Source of the DNA: Tianweitania aestuarii
Lineage (GTDB): Bacteria > Pseudomonadota > Alphaproteobacteria > Rhizobiales > Rhizobiaceae
Direction of reading: 5' to 3'
DNA: 64,000 nucleotides
NCBI RefSeq assembly: GCF_018457165.1
Contig: NZ_JAFMNX010000001.1
Coordinates: forward strand, 1-64,000
This document shows positions 1 to 9,534 of the stretch, one piece after another. Every line of letters begins with the position of its first letter. Position 1 is the stretch's first letter. The translations under genes and the position numbers were made by a program. Under the pieces are notes generated by a model, which was not told the origin of the DNA, made no database searches, and worked only from the letters and a program-made list of their open reading frames with translations.

Positions 1-168
1 GCAATCTCATGCGAGAGCGCCGTAAACGGAGATGCGACAGCGACTTCCATGACTTAGGTCAAGCCGACTGTTCATGGTGGCCGTGGTGGGGAAGCCCACA
101 TTCGTTCCGCAACTGGCCGCCTTATTGGGACACCTTGGGTAAGGGCGGCGGACTGCGGAGACGGATAG

Positions 169-1425
169 GTGAGCACATCTGCCTACGCTGCTCTCTTCAC
201 ATTGAAGAATGTTGATGAGGCCACGAAAGCGTACTTGAAGAGGGCGAGCGCGACGACATCAAGCGGGGTCGATCACGTCACTTGGGGGGACGTGAAGTCT
301 AACACTTCTCTCTTCGTGAGTAGGCTGCATAGGGACCTGAAGCTTGACTACAACTTAAGTCCGCTTCGTCCTATTCCTATACCGAAGCCGAATGGCAAAG
401 GGATGCGAGTGATCTGCGTTCCTACGATCCGCGATAGGATCGTGCAGCGGATGCTCGTTCAGCACCTTATGACGCGCCCTGGCGCTGCGCTGATACGCAA
501 CAGCGTGAGCTACGCCTTCATGTCCTCCGTAGACGACGACAAGAAGGGCATTCACCCTGCGCAAAACAAAGCCTTAGAGCTGCGCCGCAAGTTTCCTTGG
601 GCCCACAAGTCCGACATTACGTCCTTCTTCGACAACATTCCGAGGAAGCAGGTGGTTGATCGGACTATGCAGATGTTTCGTCAGCCGAGCTTTCGGGGAC
701 TGTTGCAGAAGACAGTCGCCTGCGAAGTCGCTCGCGTTGACCCCGGTACGAACCGGAGGGTCGATCAAGCTGGGCTCCGACCTGGGATAGGGGTGCGGCA
801 GGGTATGCCCATCTCACCCTTCCTCTCGAACGTTATCCTACAGCGCTTCGACAGCGGCATGGCGGCTAACGGATTCCATGCAGTCCGATACGCGGATGAC
901 TTCATCGTCTTCTGCGAGAGCCGTGATGAGTGCCTTCGCGTGGACAACCTGGCCCGCAGCTTACTGAATGAGCAGAGCTTTACCCTTCCCGCTCTGGAGC
1001 CAGGGAGCAAGACGCAGATTGCAGAGCCGGAGGAGGCAATTGAGTTCCTGGGGTTGGAGATAGCGAAAGCATCTGACGCTCTTGGCGACTACGCCCTTTG
1101 CATCACGCCGAAGCAGCTCGCCCACATTCGGGACGAGTTGGGGTACTTCCGGGATTTCGATCGTTTGGCTCGGGATCGCGTCACCCTTGCCGCTGCCGTG
1201 CAAGGGGCGACGAACAGGATCGCAGGCTACCGCGCAGCGTACACTGCCGCGTCGAACGTCAGCCAGCTCATCAAGGTGCTTAACAACGAGGCCCGTGAGA
1301 GCACGCGTGCCCTCTTCGTTAAAGCGTTCGGTGAAAAGGCGGTGAGCGAACTGTCTGCGAACAAGGCGATGGTCCTGGGGATCAAGGAGTTCCCAGAAAC
1401 CAAGGTTGCAAGCCGCAGAAGGTGA
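169..1425 (+). CDS. Reverse transcriptase of an integrated element
   Basis: RNA-directed DNA polymerase of 418 residues. Visible RT blocks: SDITSFFDN (about 148-156, first catalytic Asp), GVRQGMPISPFLSN (about 208-221), the YADD catalytic motif (241-244), a KTQ (281-283), and FLGLEI (293-298) in the thumb-proximal block. The roughly 120-residue C-terminus shows no HNH or other nuclease motif. The retron hallmarks NAxxH and VTG are not seen, so it is neither a canonical retron RT nor a complete group II intron protein; it could be a group II-like or defence-associated RT. The start is GTG at 169: an in-frame TAG lies directly before it (166-168) and GGAG sits 8 bases upstream. It ends 8 bases from the convergent integrase and is probably element cargo. 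The RT call is firm; the biological role is unknown. Confidence 0.9.
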   Translation: MSTSAYAALFTLKNVDEATKAYLKRASATTSSGVDHVTWGDVKSNTSLFVSRLHRDLKLDYNLSPLRPIPIPKPNGKGMRVICVPTIRDRIVQRMLVQHLMTRPGAALIRNSVSYAFMSSVDDDKKGIHPAQNKALELRRKFPWAHKSDITSFFDNIPRKQVVDRTMQMFRQPSFRGLLQKTVACEVARVDPGTNRRVDQAGLRPGIGVRQGMPISPFLSNVILQRFDSGMAANGFHAVRYADDFIVFCESRDECLRVDNLARSLLNEQSFTLPALEPGSKTQIAEPEEAIEFLGLEIAKASDALGDYALCITPKQLAHIRDELGYFRDFDRLARDRVTLAAAVQGATNRIAGYRAAYTAASNVSQLIKVLNNEARESTRALFVKAFGEKAVSELSANKAMVLGIKEFPETKVASRRR

Positions 1426-1433
1426 TGTGTCCC

Positions 1434-3116
1434 TTAGGCATCGCGTGTCGTCTCAGATTGAGCGTAGTTCCCCACGTTGGAGAGATAGCGAGGGAGACGG
1501 TTCACCGCCTCCGATAGCCGCTGCATCTCCAACGCACCAACGTAACGGTTATCCTGTCCATCTAGCCTGTGGCCCGTGATGCGCTTCCGCCGAGTGTCGG
1601 AGACATCAAGGTTCACAAGCTCTGTCGAAAAGCGATGACGCCACCCATGGTTCGGGCTGACCTCTCCTGACAGCACCGCTTCGAGGTTGAGGCCTCGTAT
1701 CCAGTCCCCCAAGCGGTTCACGGCGACCGACTTCCGAGGCCGCTTACCATCCTCATCGCCGCCTTCTCGGTCCTCGTAGAAGAGCCTTCCAGCAGCTTGC
1801 GCTTTCACCCACTCAACGAAGCCAAGCTCTATTAGATGGTCATGAAGCGGGACTACGCGACGGGACGCCTTGTTCTTCACCCGGCCAGCGCCAGGAGCGA
1901 AGTCCATCATCCATAGTCCCGTCTCGGGCTCCTGCTTCACGTCCTCTTTTCGGAGTTGGACCACTTCACCAGCTCGGGCTCCGCTGTAGGCTAGAAGCCA
2001 CGGAACCCAACGCCGGATCGGGTTCGTCTCCTTCAGCGACGCGCCAAGGATCGTCTCGGCCTCCGCTTTAGTGAAGCCACGCTTGCCATCTCCTTCCTCC
2101 CTGCGGTGTATCTTCGGCACGTCTGCAGTAGGGGCGCTCGGGACGTATCGTTTCCCACGCGCCCACCGGTATATGGTCTTGATTGCAGCGAAGTAGGTCT
2201 CGTTGATCGTTTTTGCGCTGCGGCCCTTCTCCACCAGCATGGCCATCCACGCGATAATGGCTTCCGCTGTGATCGCTGACGCGTCTTCCGTCTTGGCGTG
2301 GTCCGTCAGGCTCTGGACACTACGGGTCCACTCGGAAACTGTCTTCGGCGCATATCCGCGTTCCTTCGCCAACTTGCCGAAGAGGGTGATGAGCTTGTCC
2401 CCATCCGCCGTCTTAGACTGCGCTGTTGATGCGGCGGTGCTCTGCTGAGGCTTTGGAGGCGTCCATGTGGGAAACCGCTGGGTGCGGGTGTCTGGTCCGT
2501 AGTCTCCGTCAGCGTTCCGCATCAGGTCCATAGCGGCGTCCTGCAGGGCCTTGCCAGTCTCTTCGATCAAACGCCTGCGGCTATCGTCATCCACAAGGAA
2601 GCCGAGGGTCGCGAGCTTGCTGTCCGCCCAGAAGCCGAACCGCTCCTCCATGCTCTTCTGGCGGATCGTAGCGTCATCACTGATCATGAGGGCGGCCCGG
2701 CCGAACCTTCCCTCGGTCGCCGCGATGTTCGCCACCTCCACCCCTGCCCACATCTCAGGCTTGCCCGGATCGTCTTCGATTGCTTCCACGAACTCACGGT
2801 AAATTTCGCCAGCGAGCGCCAAAGCTTCCTTATGGGTCAACCTTCGGGTTCCATCGCGCACGGACTGCCACATCCTTGCGAGGTATGCCGTGATGGTCGC
2901 AGTCCGAAGCTTAGCCTCGGCGGGGTCGCTGGTGCGGAGAGAAAGACGAATGTCTGGTGTCGTCGGAGAGATGGTCACAGGGATGACCTTATCTCCAAGC
3001 GGAATAGCCAGCTTGAGACCTCGGGTCTTCGTCTTCACATCGGCCGGGATGCGTTGGACGAACTGCTTATTTTGGGTGCCGGGTCGTTTCATCGGACGGG
3101 CTATTGCAAGGGGCAT
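1434..3116 (-). CDS. Tyrosine recombinase (integrase) at tRNA-Leu
   Basis: Site-specific recombinase of 560 residues that would integrate and excise the element ending here. The N-terminal part begins with an 'RPGTQNKQFVQRIPADV' stretch typical of integrases with a DUF6538-like head; a SAM-like core-binding domain lies at about 245-335 and the catalytic domain at about 345-545. Catalytic residues visible: Arg381 (SGARAGE), His490 and Arg493 (NHGWRHR), His516 (TGH), Tyr525 (NRYVGA). Start chosen at ATG 3116, with AGGA nine bases upstream; a longer frame to 3191 is open but lacks this support. The gene's 5' end faces the 3' end of tRNA-Leu about 85 bases away, the usual arrangement for tRNA-targeting integrases. 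Confidence 0.95.
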   Translation of the reverse strand: MPLAIARPMKRPGTQNKQFVQRIPADVKTKTRGLKLAIPLGDKVIPVTISPTTPDIRLSLRTSDPAEAKLRTATITAYLARMWQSVRDGTRRLTHKEALALAGEIYREFVEAIEDDPGKPEMWAGVEVANIAATEGRFGRAALMISDDATIRQKSMEERFGFWADSKLATLGFLVDDDSRRRLIEETGKALQDAAMDLMRNADGDYGPDTRTQRFPTWTPPKPQQSTAASTAQSKTADGDKLITLFGKLAKERGYAPKTVSEWTRSVQSLTDHAKTEDASAITAEAIIAWMAMLVEKGRSAKTINETYFAAIKTIYRWARGKRYVPSAPTADVPKIHRREEGDGKRGFTKAEAETILGASLKETNPIRRWVPWLLAYSGARAGEVVQLRKEDVKQEPETGLWMMDFAPGAGRVKNKASRRVVPLHDHLIELGFVEWVKAQAAGRLFYEDREGGDEDGKRPRKSVAVNRLGDWIRGLNLEAVLSGEVSPNHGWRHRFSTELVNLDVSDTRRKRITGHRLDGQDNRYVGALEMQRLSEAVNRLPRYLSNVGNYAQSETTRDA

Positions 3117-3180
3117 GTTGTGCAGTCCTGTTGTACAGGCCGCCCCATGCAATCCCTTGTAATCGCTTAAGTCTCGGGCT

Positions 3181-3199
3181 TCCCTGAACAATCAGGGGA
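3181..3199. repeat. Small inverted repeat just downstream of tRNA-Leu
   Basis: CCCTGA-ACAA-TCAGGG forms a six-base perfect hairpin between the tRNA 3' end and the integrase leader. It could end tRNA transcription, although no clear T-run follows, or be part of the recombination region. Only the symmetry is seen directly. Confidence 0.5.
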
Positions 3200-3201
3200 G
3201 T

Positions 3202-3286
3202 TGGTGCCCAGGAGAGGACTCGAACCTCCACGCCTCGCGGCACACGGACCTGAACCGTGCGCGTCTACCAATTCCGCCACCTGGGC
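3202..3286 (-). tRNA. tRNA-Leu(CAG)
   Basis: An 85-base minus-strand tRNA. The acceptor stem GCCCAGG pairs with CCTGGGC, CCA is encoded, and the anticodon loop TTCAGGT gives anticodon CAG for leucine CTG codons. A class II variable arm is present (GCCGCGAGGC region). Its 3' end points toward the integrase, so it is the likely attB-derived site of the element on its left; a copy of the 3' tRNA end is expected at the far end of that element, outside the window. Confidence 0.95.
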
Positions 3287-3352
3287 AGGTGTGCGCCGCC
3301 GATGTACGTGCGGCGCTTCGGTCTGTCAACGTACAATCTTCGCTGTTTTCAG

Positions 3353-3386
3353 CAATCTTCGCAGATGCGTCATTCTGCGAAGATTG
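3353..3386. repeat. Perfect 13-bp inverted repeat plus a third partial copy
   Basis: Arms CAATCTTCGCAGA (3353-3365) and TCTGCGAAGATTG (3374-3386) are exact reverse complements with an 8-base loop. A direct copy of the outer ten bases, CAATCTTCGC, occurs at 3334-3343. The site lies between the end of gpmA and the 5' side of tRNA-Leu, so it could be a transcription end for the gpmA operon or a binding site in the tRNA promoter region. A second, GC-rich hairpin (CCGGC...GCCGG, about 3391-3410) lies next to gpmA. Confidence 0.75.
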
Positions 3387-3419
3387 TGAGCCGGCCCTAG
3401 TTGCCGGCCGGACTGAAAA

Positions 3420-4034
3420 TTACAGCGTTTCCTTGGATGCGACCGTCGAATCTGCATTGAGCTTGTAGACGATCGGGACGCCTGTTCCGAGCTCCATCGA
3501 GACGACTTCCTCACCCGTCAGACCATCGAGCGCCATGATAAGGGCGCGCAGGGAATTGCCGTGGGCTGCGACGAGCACGGTTTCGCCGCGCAGCACGTGC
3601 GGCTGGATCTCGTGCATGTAGTAGGGCCACACGCGAGCACCCGTATCGCGCAGGCTTTCGCCACCGGGCGGTGGGACGTCATAGGAGCGGCGCCAGATGT
3701 GAACCTGGTCTTCGCCCCATTTGGCGCGCGCATCGTCCTTGTTGAGGCCTGACAGGTCGCCGTAATCGCGCTCGTTCAGCGCCTGATGACGGATCGTCTT
3801 GAGATTGTCTTGCGCAAGTTCACCGAGGATCAGCGAGCAAGTGTTCTGCGCCCGCTTCAGGTCGGATGTATAAGCGAGATCGAACTTGAGCCCGCGCGCG
3901 GCAAGCTTTGTGCCGGCGGCCTTGGCTTCGGTGACGCCCTGGTCGGTCAACTCGGGATCACGCCAGCCGGTGAACAGGTTCTTGAGGTTCCAATCGCTCT
4001 GGCCATGGCGCACGAGCACGAGGGTACCGGACAT
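3420..4034 (-). CDS. gpmA: 2,3-bisphosphoglycerate-dependent phosphoglycerate mutase
   Basis: Interconverts 3- and 2-phosphoglycerate in glycolysis and gluconeogenesis. The 204-residue protein starts [16 protein letters not shown], with the RHG motif whose histidine is phosphorylated, followed by the [12 protein letters not shown] segment characteristic of the cofactor-dependent family; a second catalytic histidine is in the AHGNSLRAL stretch near residue 155. At 204-206 residues this matches the short alphaproteobacterial form rather than the ~250-residue enterobacterial one. GGGAGA precedes the ATG. It follows dapB by 45 bases on the same strand and is likely the last gene of the group beginning at mgsA. 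Confidence 0.96.
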   Translation of the reverse strand: MSGTLVLVRHGQSDWNLKNLFTGWRDPELTDQGVTEAKAAGTKLAARGLKFDLAYTSDLKRAQNTCSLILGELAQDNLKTIRHQALNERDYGDLSGLNKDDARAKWGEDQVHIWRRSYDVPPPGGESLRDTGARVWPYYMHEIQPHVLRGETVLVAAHGNSLRALIMALDGLTGEEVVSMELGTGVPIVYKLNADSTVASKETL

Positions 4035-4079
4035 AATTCTCTCCCAGTTCGTTCGATGATCAGAAGGCAGGACTGGCGG

Positions 4080-4910
4080 TCATGCCAGGCCAAGAACGTC
4101 TCGCATGGAATACAGGCCGGATTTGCGTCCGCGCGCCCACAAGGCTGCCCGTACGGCGCCGCGGGCGAAAATCGAGCGGTCTTCGGCCATGTGGCCAAGC
4201 GCGATGCGCTCGCCCGCGCCAGCGAGGATCACGGAATGCTCGCCCACAACGGAGCCGCCGCGCAAGGTGGCAAAGCCGATCGTGCCCGCTTCGCGTGCGC
4301 CGGTATGGCCGTCACGGCTGCGTACGCTGTTTTCGTTCAGATCCACAGCGCGGCCCTTTGCTGCGGCGTCACCCAGCAGCAGGGCGGTGCCGGACGGGGC
4401 ATCCACCTTGTGGCGATGGTGCATTTCCAGAACCTCGATGTCGAAGTCAGCTGCGGGCAAAGCGCGGGCCGCCTGTTCCACCAACGCGGCGAGGAGATTG
4501 ACGCCGAGGCTCATATTGCCGGATTTCACGATCGCCGTGTGGCGCGCGGCGGCGAGGATCTTGGCATCGTCGTCTGCCGAACAGCCGGTGGTGCCGATCA
4601 CATGCGCGATATGCGCTTGTGCGGCATAGCCGGCAAACTCAACGGTCGCGGCAGGCGAGGTGAAATCAAGCACACCATCTGCCTGGGCAAAGACCAGCAG
4701 CGGGTCATCACTGACGATGACGCCGAGCGAGCCGACGCCGGCAAGCTCGCCCGCATCACGTCCAATCGCTGCGGACCCCTGACGCTCCACAGCACCCGAC
4801 AAAACGGCCTCTGCCGATTCGCCGATAGCGCGGATCAGCGCCTGACCCATGCGGCCGCCGGCACCCACCACGACCAGTCGCATCGGGCTCAAGGCGTTCT
4901 CGCTCGTCAT
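4080..4910 (-). CDS. dapB: 4-hydroxy-tetrahydrodipicolinate reductase
   Basis: Reduces 4-hydroxy-tetrahydrodipicolinate with NAD(P)H in the diaminopimelate/lysine pathway, supplying peptidoglycan precursors. The 276-residue protein has the dinucleotide-binding motif [16 protein letters not shown] near residue 14, the GTTGCS segment in the middle, the active-site stretch [19 protein letters not shown] (about 156-174) and a conserved [16 protein letters not shown] region. The start ATG overlaps the stop of the upstream ABC exporter by four bases (ATGA), implying translational coupling. A second possible start, Met10, lies just before [10 protein letters not shown]. Confidence 0.97.
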   Translation of the reverse strand: MTSENALSPMRLVVVGAGGRMGQALIRAIGESAEAVLSGAVERQGSAAIGRDAGELAGVGSLGVIVSDDPLLVFAQADGVLDFTSPAATVEFAGYAAQAHIAHVIGTTGCSADDDAKILAAARHTAIVKSGNMSLGVNLLAALVEQAARALPAADFDIEVLEMHHRHKVDAPSGTALLLGDAAAKGRAVDLNENSVRSRDGHTGAREAGTIGFATLRGGSVVGEHSVILAGAGERIALGHMAEDRSIFARGAVRAALWARGRKSGLYSMRDVLGLA

Positions 4911-6823
4911 GGAAGTGTCTTTCGCTGGAGGGGCGGCAGTTCGGATGCGGCGCGGTCTTCCACGAGCTCCAGTCCCTTTTGTGTTTGAAGACGATAGAAG
5001 CGTGCATAGATGCCGTTCTTATCCGCGAGAAGCGCGTCATGTGTGCCTTGCTCGACGACCTCGCCGGAGTCCATCACCACGATCTTGTCGGCATTCACCA
5101 CCGTCGACATTCGGTGGGCAATCACGATCGTGGTTCGACCCTGCATCACACGCTCGAGTGCGGCCTGCACCTGCGCTTCCGATTCATTGTCGAGCGCCGA
5201 AGTGGCTTCATCGAGCACGAGGATCGGCGCATTGCGCAGGATGGCGCGGGCGATCGATACGCGCTGTCGCTGCCCGCCTGACAGTGTGGCACCGCTTTCG
5301 CCGACCAAGGTGTCATAACCTTCGGTTTGAGCGCGAATGAAGGTGTCGGCATAGGCGATGCGAGCGGCTTCCTCGACCTCGGCATCGGTCGCATCGGGGC
5401 GGCCATAGCGGATGTTGTCGCGGATCGTGCCTTCGAACAAATAAGGCTGCTGCGAAACATAGGCGATCTGGCTGCGCAGCGACTGCTTGGTGACGCCGGC
5501 AATATCCTGATCATCCACGGTAATGCGGCCGGACTGGAGATCGTAGAACCGCAGCAGAAGCGAGATCAGCGTCGATTTGCCCGCGCCTGAGGAGCCCACG
5601 ATTGCTGTCGTCTGGTTGGCTCCGGCCACGAAGGAAACGGCGCGCAGTACGGGCAGCGTTTCGTCATACGCAAAGCTGGCAGTCTCGAAGCGGATCGCGC
5701 CAGCCTGAACCTTCAGCTCCGTCGCACCAATGGCGTCGCGCTGATGGGGCTCGATATCGAGAATCTCGTAGATCATGCGCGCGTTGACGAGCGACTTTTC
5801 CAGGTTGACCTGGACGCGCGCCAAACGGCGGGCGGGGTCGTAGGCCAGCATCAAGGCGGTGATAAAGGCAAACACCGCGCCGGGCGGCAGCTGTTCATAG
5901 GCCGCGCGATAACCGGAATAGGCGATCACCCCGGCCACCGCCACACCGGCCAGAATTTCGGCGATGGGCGTGGTGCGCTCGGAAACCTGCGCGATCTTGT
6001 TGGCGCGCTGTTCGGCATCATCAATCAGCGTGCCGATACGCCGCGACAGCTGGTCTTCCATCGTGAAGGCCTTGACGATGGCCACGCCCTGGGTCGCTTC
6101 CTGGATAGCCCCGACGAGACGGGAATTGATTACGACGGCTTTGCGCGCAGCCTTGCGCAGGCGCCGCATCAGCGTGTTGACCGCAAAGATCAGCGGCGGA
6201 CCGATCAGAAGCGCGATCATGGCCAGAAACGGATCCTGGTAGATCATCACACCCACCAGCGCGAGCAGTGACACCAGATCGCGCGCAATCGAAGTCAGCG
6301 TCATCGAAAGAAGATCACGCACGCCGTTGACGTTTTCGGTGATCCGCGCGGCCAGCTGGCCGGAGCGCTGGTCACTAAAAAAGCCGATGCCGAGCTTCAT
6401 CAGATGGTCGAAGATGCGCTTCTGGTAGCGCGCAACGAGATTGTTGCCGACGCGCGCCAGGATCACGGATTGCGCATATCCGGCGATGCCGCGAATAAGA
6501 AAGGCCGCGAAGATCGAGAATGAGATGACAGCAATCAGGTCGGCCCGCGCATTGACGAAGATCTCGTCGATGACGTCGCGCATGATCCAGGCGCTGAATG
6601 CGGTGGTGCCGGCGATCGCCAGCAGGCAAAGAATGGCGATCGTGTAGGAGCCGGCATAATCCCGGCTGTTTTCCGCCAGCATGCGCTTCAGGATGGCGTA
6701 GGTTTCGCCCCTGAAAATGCCCTGCCTGGTTTTACCTGCCTCGTTCTGCTTGATGGCCGTCAACCGCTCGTCCAGTTTGTTGAACAACCGGCGCAGCATG
6801 CACCCGGCTGTTGGCGCCTTCAT
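4907..6823 (-). CDS. ABC exporter, fused permease and ATPase (MsbA-like)
   Basis: A half-transporter of 638 residues: an N-terminal six-helix membrane domain (about 55-345) and a C-terminal nucleotide-binding domain (about 365-610). Motifs seen: Walker [11 protein letters not shown]-loop [12 protein letters not shown], signature [14 protein letters not shown], Walker [14 protein letters not shown]-loop [10 protein letters not shown]. The fold and length match MsbA/lipid and multidrug exporters working as homodimers in the inner membrane; the substrate cannot be read from sequence. Rhizobial relatives commonly sit beside glk. The start at 6823 is uncertain; Met9 at 6799 is an alternative. It overlaps dapB by four bases. 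Confidence 0.93.
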   Translation of the reverse strand: MKAPTAGCMLRRLFNKLDERLTAIKQNEAGKTRQGIFRGETYAILKRMLAENSRDYAGSYTIAILCLLAIAGTTAFSAWIMRDVIDEIFVNARADLIAVISFSIFAAFLIRGIAGYAQSVILARVGNNLVARYQKRIFDHLMKLGIGFFSDQRSGQLAARITENVNGVRDLLSMTLTSIARDLVSLLALVGVMIYQDPFLAMIALLIGPPLIFAVNTLMRRLRKAARKAVVINSRLVGAIQEATQGVAIVKAFTMEDQLSRRIGTLIDDAEQRANKIAQVSERTTPIAEILAGVAVAGVIAYSGYRAAYEQLPPGAVFAFITALMLAYDPARRLARVQVNLEKSLVNARMIYEILDIEPHQRDAIGATELKVQAGAIRFETASFAYDETLPVLRAVSFVAGANQTTAIVGSSGAGKSTLISLLLRFYDLQSGRITVDDQDIAGVTKQSLRSQIAYVSQQPYLFEGTIRDNIRYGRPDATDAEVEEAARIAYADTFIRAQTEGYDTLVGESGATLSGGQRQRVSIARAILRNAPILVLDEATSALDNESEAQVQAALERVMQGRTTIVIAHRMSTVVNADKIVVMDSGEVVEQGTHDALLADKNGIYARFYRLQTQKGLELVEDRAASELPPLQRKTLP

Positions 6824-6890
6824 AAAGGCATCGCGGCCACATTTCTATCGGCGAAATCGCGGAACATTCCCGTCGAGCTGAAGCGCGGTC

Positions 6891-7913
6891 TCAAGCGCTC
6901 CAGCGGCGGCCGTGTGTTTCGACCCCAAACAAAGCGGGTGTGCGGGCAAAAGCCGCCAGGCCAGCCAGCGCGGCCAGTGGGTGGGTGATGACGTAGACCG
7001 GCATCGTGCTGAGAAGGTGGCTATGCGGCGCCTTGTCTTCGAAAGCGCTGCGGAACGCACCGGTTTTCAGCGCCGGAATGATCTTTTGTGCAATGCCACC
7101 GGTCAGGAACACGCCGCCCTTGCTCATGAACACGAGCGCCAGATCGCCGGCCGTGCGACCTAGCGCCGTCACGAACATCTCGACGGCTTCGACGGCCATG
7201 GCATCGGATGTGTCGAGCGCACGCGCCGTCACCTCGGCCGGCGTGGTCAAGGTAGCCTCCTTGCCGTCGGTCTTCGCAATGGCACGATAAAGGTTCACCA
7301 GACCACGGCCGCTCAGCAGCTGCTCGCCGGAAACACGGCCCTCGATCTTTTCGATGTGCGGCCATACCGCGTAATCGCGCTCGGTTCGTGGCCCGATATC
7401 CATATGGCCGCCTTCGCCGGGAACGGGCACCCAGGTGTGAACGGCATGAACGAGACCGGCGACACCAAGCCCGGTGCCCGGACCAAGCACGACACGGCTG
7501 GCAAGCGGCTCGGCCGGGCCGCCGCCGATCTGTTCCATGTGCTGCTCACCCAAGGCCACGACGGCAAGTGCCTGCGCCTCGAAATCATTGAGCACGATCA
7601 GTTCGGAAAAGCCGAGTTCGCCGAAGAATGTCTTCGGCCGAACAACCCACGGGCAGTTGGTCAGGCGGATTTCGTCGCCTTCCACCGGACCTGCAACGGC
7701 CAGCACCGCCGAAAGCGGACGCAACGAGGTGCGGTCCAGAATGGAGGTCTGGATCGCATCATCGATCGTGGCGAAATCCGCCGTTTGCACGATGGGAAAT
7801 TCCTTGGGATCGGCATGCGGACCGGTCAGGATCGCGAAGCGGGCATTGGTGCCGCCGATGTCGCCGATCAGAACCGGGAACTTCAACACCGTGTCTTCAA
7901 AAAGCTGAGCCAT
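6891..7913 (-). CDS. glk: Glucokinase (bacterial Glk family)
   Basis: Phosphorylates glucose to glucose 6-phosphate with ATP. The 340-residue protein opens with the phosphate-binding loop [15 protein letters not shown], followed by [18 protein letters not shown], the [11 protein letters not shown] catalytic Asp region, and [11 protein letters not shown]; the late [13 protein letters not shown] segment is the adenosine motif. Length and motif order match the Glk family rather than ROK kinases. The C-terminus is slightly extended relative to many members. It lies 24 bases after mgsA and 67 bases before the ABC exporter, all on one strand, so co-transcription is likely. Confidence 0.95.
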   Translation of the reverse strand: MAQLFEDTVLKFPVLIGDIGGTNARFAILTGPHADPKEFPIVQTADFATIDDAIQTSILDRTSLRPLSAVLAVAGPVEGDEIRLTNCPWVVRPKTFFGELGFSELIVLNDFEAQALAVVALGEQHMEQIGGGPAEPLASRVVLGPGTGLGVAGLVHAVHTWVPVPGEGGHMDIGPRTERDYAVWPHIEKIEGRVSGEQLLSGRGLVNLYRAIAKTDGKEATLTTPAEVTARALDTSDAMAVEAVEMFVTALGRTAGDLALVFMSKGGVFLTGGIAQKIIPALKTGAFRSAFEDKAPHSHLLSTMPVYVITHPLAALAGLAAFARTPALFGVETHGRRWSA

Positions 7914-7937
7914 TTCGTTTCCGCCTGTTCCGCCTGG

Positions 7938-8327
7938 TCATGCGCCGTTCCAACCGGCTTCCTCGCTACGAAGGATCATCTCCGCAGAAGCCCGGTTGAG
8001 CGCCATTGCAATGTCGTAAACGATGCCGAGCCGCATAAGTGCCTTGACGTCGACATCATGCGGCATCGGCGTCAGGGGATCGACAAAGAAGATAAGAATA
8101 TCGATGGCGCCTTCCGCAATCAGAGCGCCGATCTGCTGGTCGCCGCCAAGCGGTCCGCTCTTCAGAAGCGTTACATCGAGTTGGGGGCAGGCTGCTTTGA
8201 CCAGGCTGCCGGTCGTACCCGTCGCAACGAGGCTGCAGGTCTCGAAAAAGGCAGCATGCACGGACACGAAGGCGACGAGGTCGTCCTTCTTCAAATCATG
8301 CGCAATGAGGGCGATGCGGCGGGACAT
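7938..8327 (-). CDS. mgsA: Methylglyoxal synthase
   Basis: Converts dihydroxyacetone phosphate to methylglyoxal and phosphate, a bypass that relieves sugar-phosphate build-up. At 129 residues it is of normal length, with [17 protein letters not shown] at the N-terminus, the phosphate-binding GTTGSLV, the [14 protein letters not shown] segment with the catalytic aspartate nearby, and [18 protein letters not shown], all diagnostic. It is the first gene of the mgsA-glk-ABC-dapB-gpmA run, an arrangement placing the glycolytic bypass with glucose entry and lower glycolysis. Confidence 0.96.
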   Translation of the reverse strand: MSRRIALIAHDLKKDDLVAFVSVHAAFFETCSLVATGTTGSLVKAACPQLDVTLLKSGPLGGDQQIGALIAEGAIDILIFFVDPLTPMPHDVDVKALMRLGIVYDIAMALNRASAEMILRSEEAGWNGA

Positions 8328-8396
8328 GGGCAGACCAAACTAAATCGATTGAGACCTAGTCCGGTTCGACGCTGCCGCCAAGGCTTTCCGGGCGCT

Positions 8397-9422
8397 TTAT
8401 TGCGCCAATGGGCGCGGAGTGGGCACCGGAATCGCGTTCGGCAGTTCCGGTTCGACGGCGGACACGGTCGGGATGACATTCGCCACGCGGTTGCTGCCGC
8501 CGCCTACCGTCACCGACGCTTCGGACTGCGGCGCGGGTGCTTCCAGCACCATGCGGCACTCCTTGGGCAACGCTTTCATCGTCATCACATCACGGGCCCG
8601 TGGCGCCTGTGGGCCGGTAGACTTGCGCCAGGGCTCTTCGGTGAACCACCAGGCAAGCGACTTGTCGCAACCGTCGCCGGTGCCCGTGGATTCCTGGGCC
8701 TTGCAGTCGACCGAACCGGGTGGGCAGCCGATGCGAACGTGGAAATGGTAGTCGTGGCCCCAGAAAGGCCGCACCTTGTTGAGCCAGGCACGATCGCCCT
8801 TCACCGTGTCGCAAAGCTTCTTCTTGATGCCTGGATGAACGAAAATGCGCTCGACTTCCGGATAACCGGCAGCGCGCTTCAGGATCGCGGCATGCGCCGG
8901 CGTCCAAAGCCGGTCATCGACGGTCAAACCACCGCCCTTGATCATGGACTTGGGTTCGAAGCTTTCCCGCTCCGGTCCGGACAAACGCCGCTTCGGCATC
9001 GGCGTGAACCAGATGTCGGCATCGAGCCCGACTTGGTGCGAGGCATGGCCGGACAACATCGGGCCTCCGCGCGGCTGCGAAATATCGCCCAGCATCAGGC
9101 CGTTCCAGCCGTCCTTGGCGGCCCCATCATCCGACAAGCGTTCCAGAACCTGGATGAGCTGTGGGTGTCCCCAGCGACGGTTGCGCGACAAGCGCATGGC
9201 CTGCCAATGCGGACCATCCACCGCCATGGCGATGCCACCACCGAAGCAGCCTTTGGAATAAAAGCCATAGGACTTGGCAGGAATGGCGGCGGGCAGGGAT
9301 TTGGACCCGAACAGGTCCTTGGCAAGCGGCTCTGCGGCGTTGGCCTGCGGAACGGCAGGAACAAGAGCGAGCAGGGTGGCGCAGGCAAAAACCGCGCGGA
9401 GCCATCGAGAAGGTGTGCGCAT
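8397..9422 (-). CDS. mepA: Penicillin-insensitive murein endopeptidase
   Basis: Periplasmic zinc metallopeptidase that cuts the D-Ala-meso-DAP cross-bridges of peptidoglycan. The 341-residue protein has a signal peptide (residues 1-29, ending ANA) and LAS-family metal-site motifs: LSGHASHQVGLDADIWFTP (His and Asp ligands) and the C-terminal GHDYHFHVRIGCP. Several paired cysteines (GCFGGG, KKKLCD, RIGCPPGSVDCK, GDGCDKS) fit disulfides of an exported enzyme. A proline-rich C-terminal tail of about 60 residues extends beyond the catalytic core. Separate from the operon upstream by 112 bases. Confidence 0.95.
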   Translation of the reverse strand: MRTPSRWLRAVFACATLLALVPAVPQANAAEPLAKDLFGSKSLPAAIPAKSYGFYSKGCFGGGIAMAVDGPHWQAMRLSRNRRWGHPQLIQVLERLSDDGAAKDGWNGLMLGDISQPRGGPMLSGHASHQVGLDADIWFTPMPKRRLSGPERESFEPKSMIKGGGLTVDDRLWTPAHAAILKRAAGYPEVERIFVHPGIKKKLCDTVKGDRAWLNKVRPFWGHDYHFHVRIGCPPGSVDCKAQESTGTGDGCDKSLAWWFTEEPWRKSTGPQAPRARDVMTMKALPKECRMVLEAPAPQSEASVTVGGGSNRVANVIPTVSAVEPELPNAIPVPTPRPLAQ

Positions 9423-9534
9423 CGGGTGATCTCCAACGGCGCATGGGCCGCCTTTGGAGATGATCCTTCCGCCGCCAAGGTTAACGGAAGCTTAACGTCA
9501 CACGTTCCAGCTCGCTGATGGTGCGTGAGGAGGC

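Noticed and set aside
1-168. Possible retron-type non-coding RNA or extra gene before the reverse transcriptase
   Set aside because: Only 168 bases are available, no long inverted repeat of the retron kind was found, and the open frame 9-215 overlaps the RT start and its signal in another frame.
3201-3389. Open frame starting MVPRRGLEPPRLAAHGPEP on the plus strand
   Set aside because: It is the antisense reading of tRNA-Leu, a common false gene.
7356-9518. Very long plus-strand open frame (720 codons) across glk, mgsA and mepA
   Set aside because: It lies antisense to three well-supported genes; long antisense frames are expected from the codon bias of a GC-rich genome.
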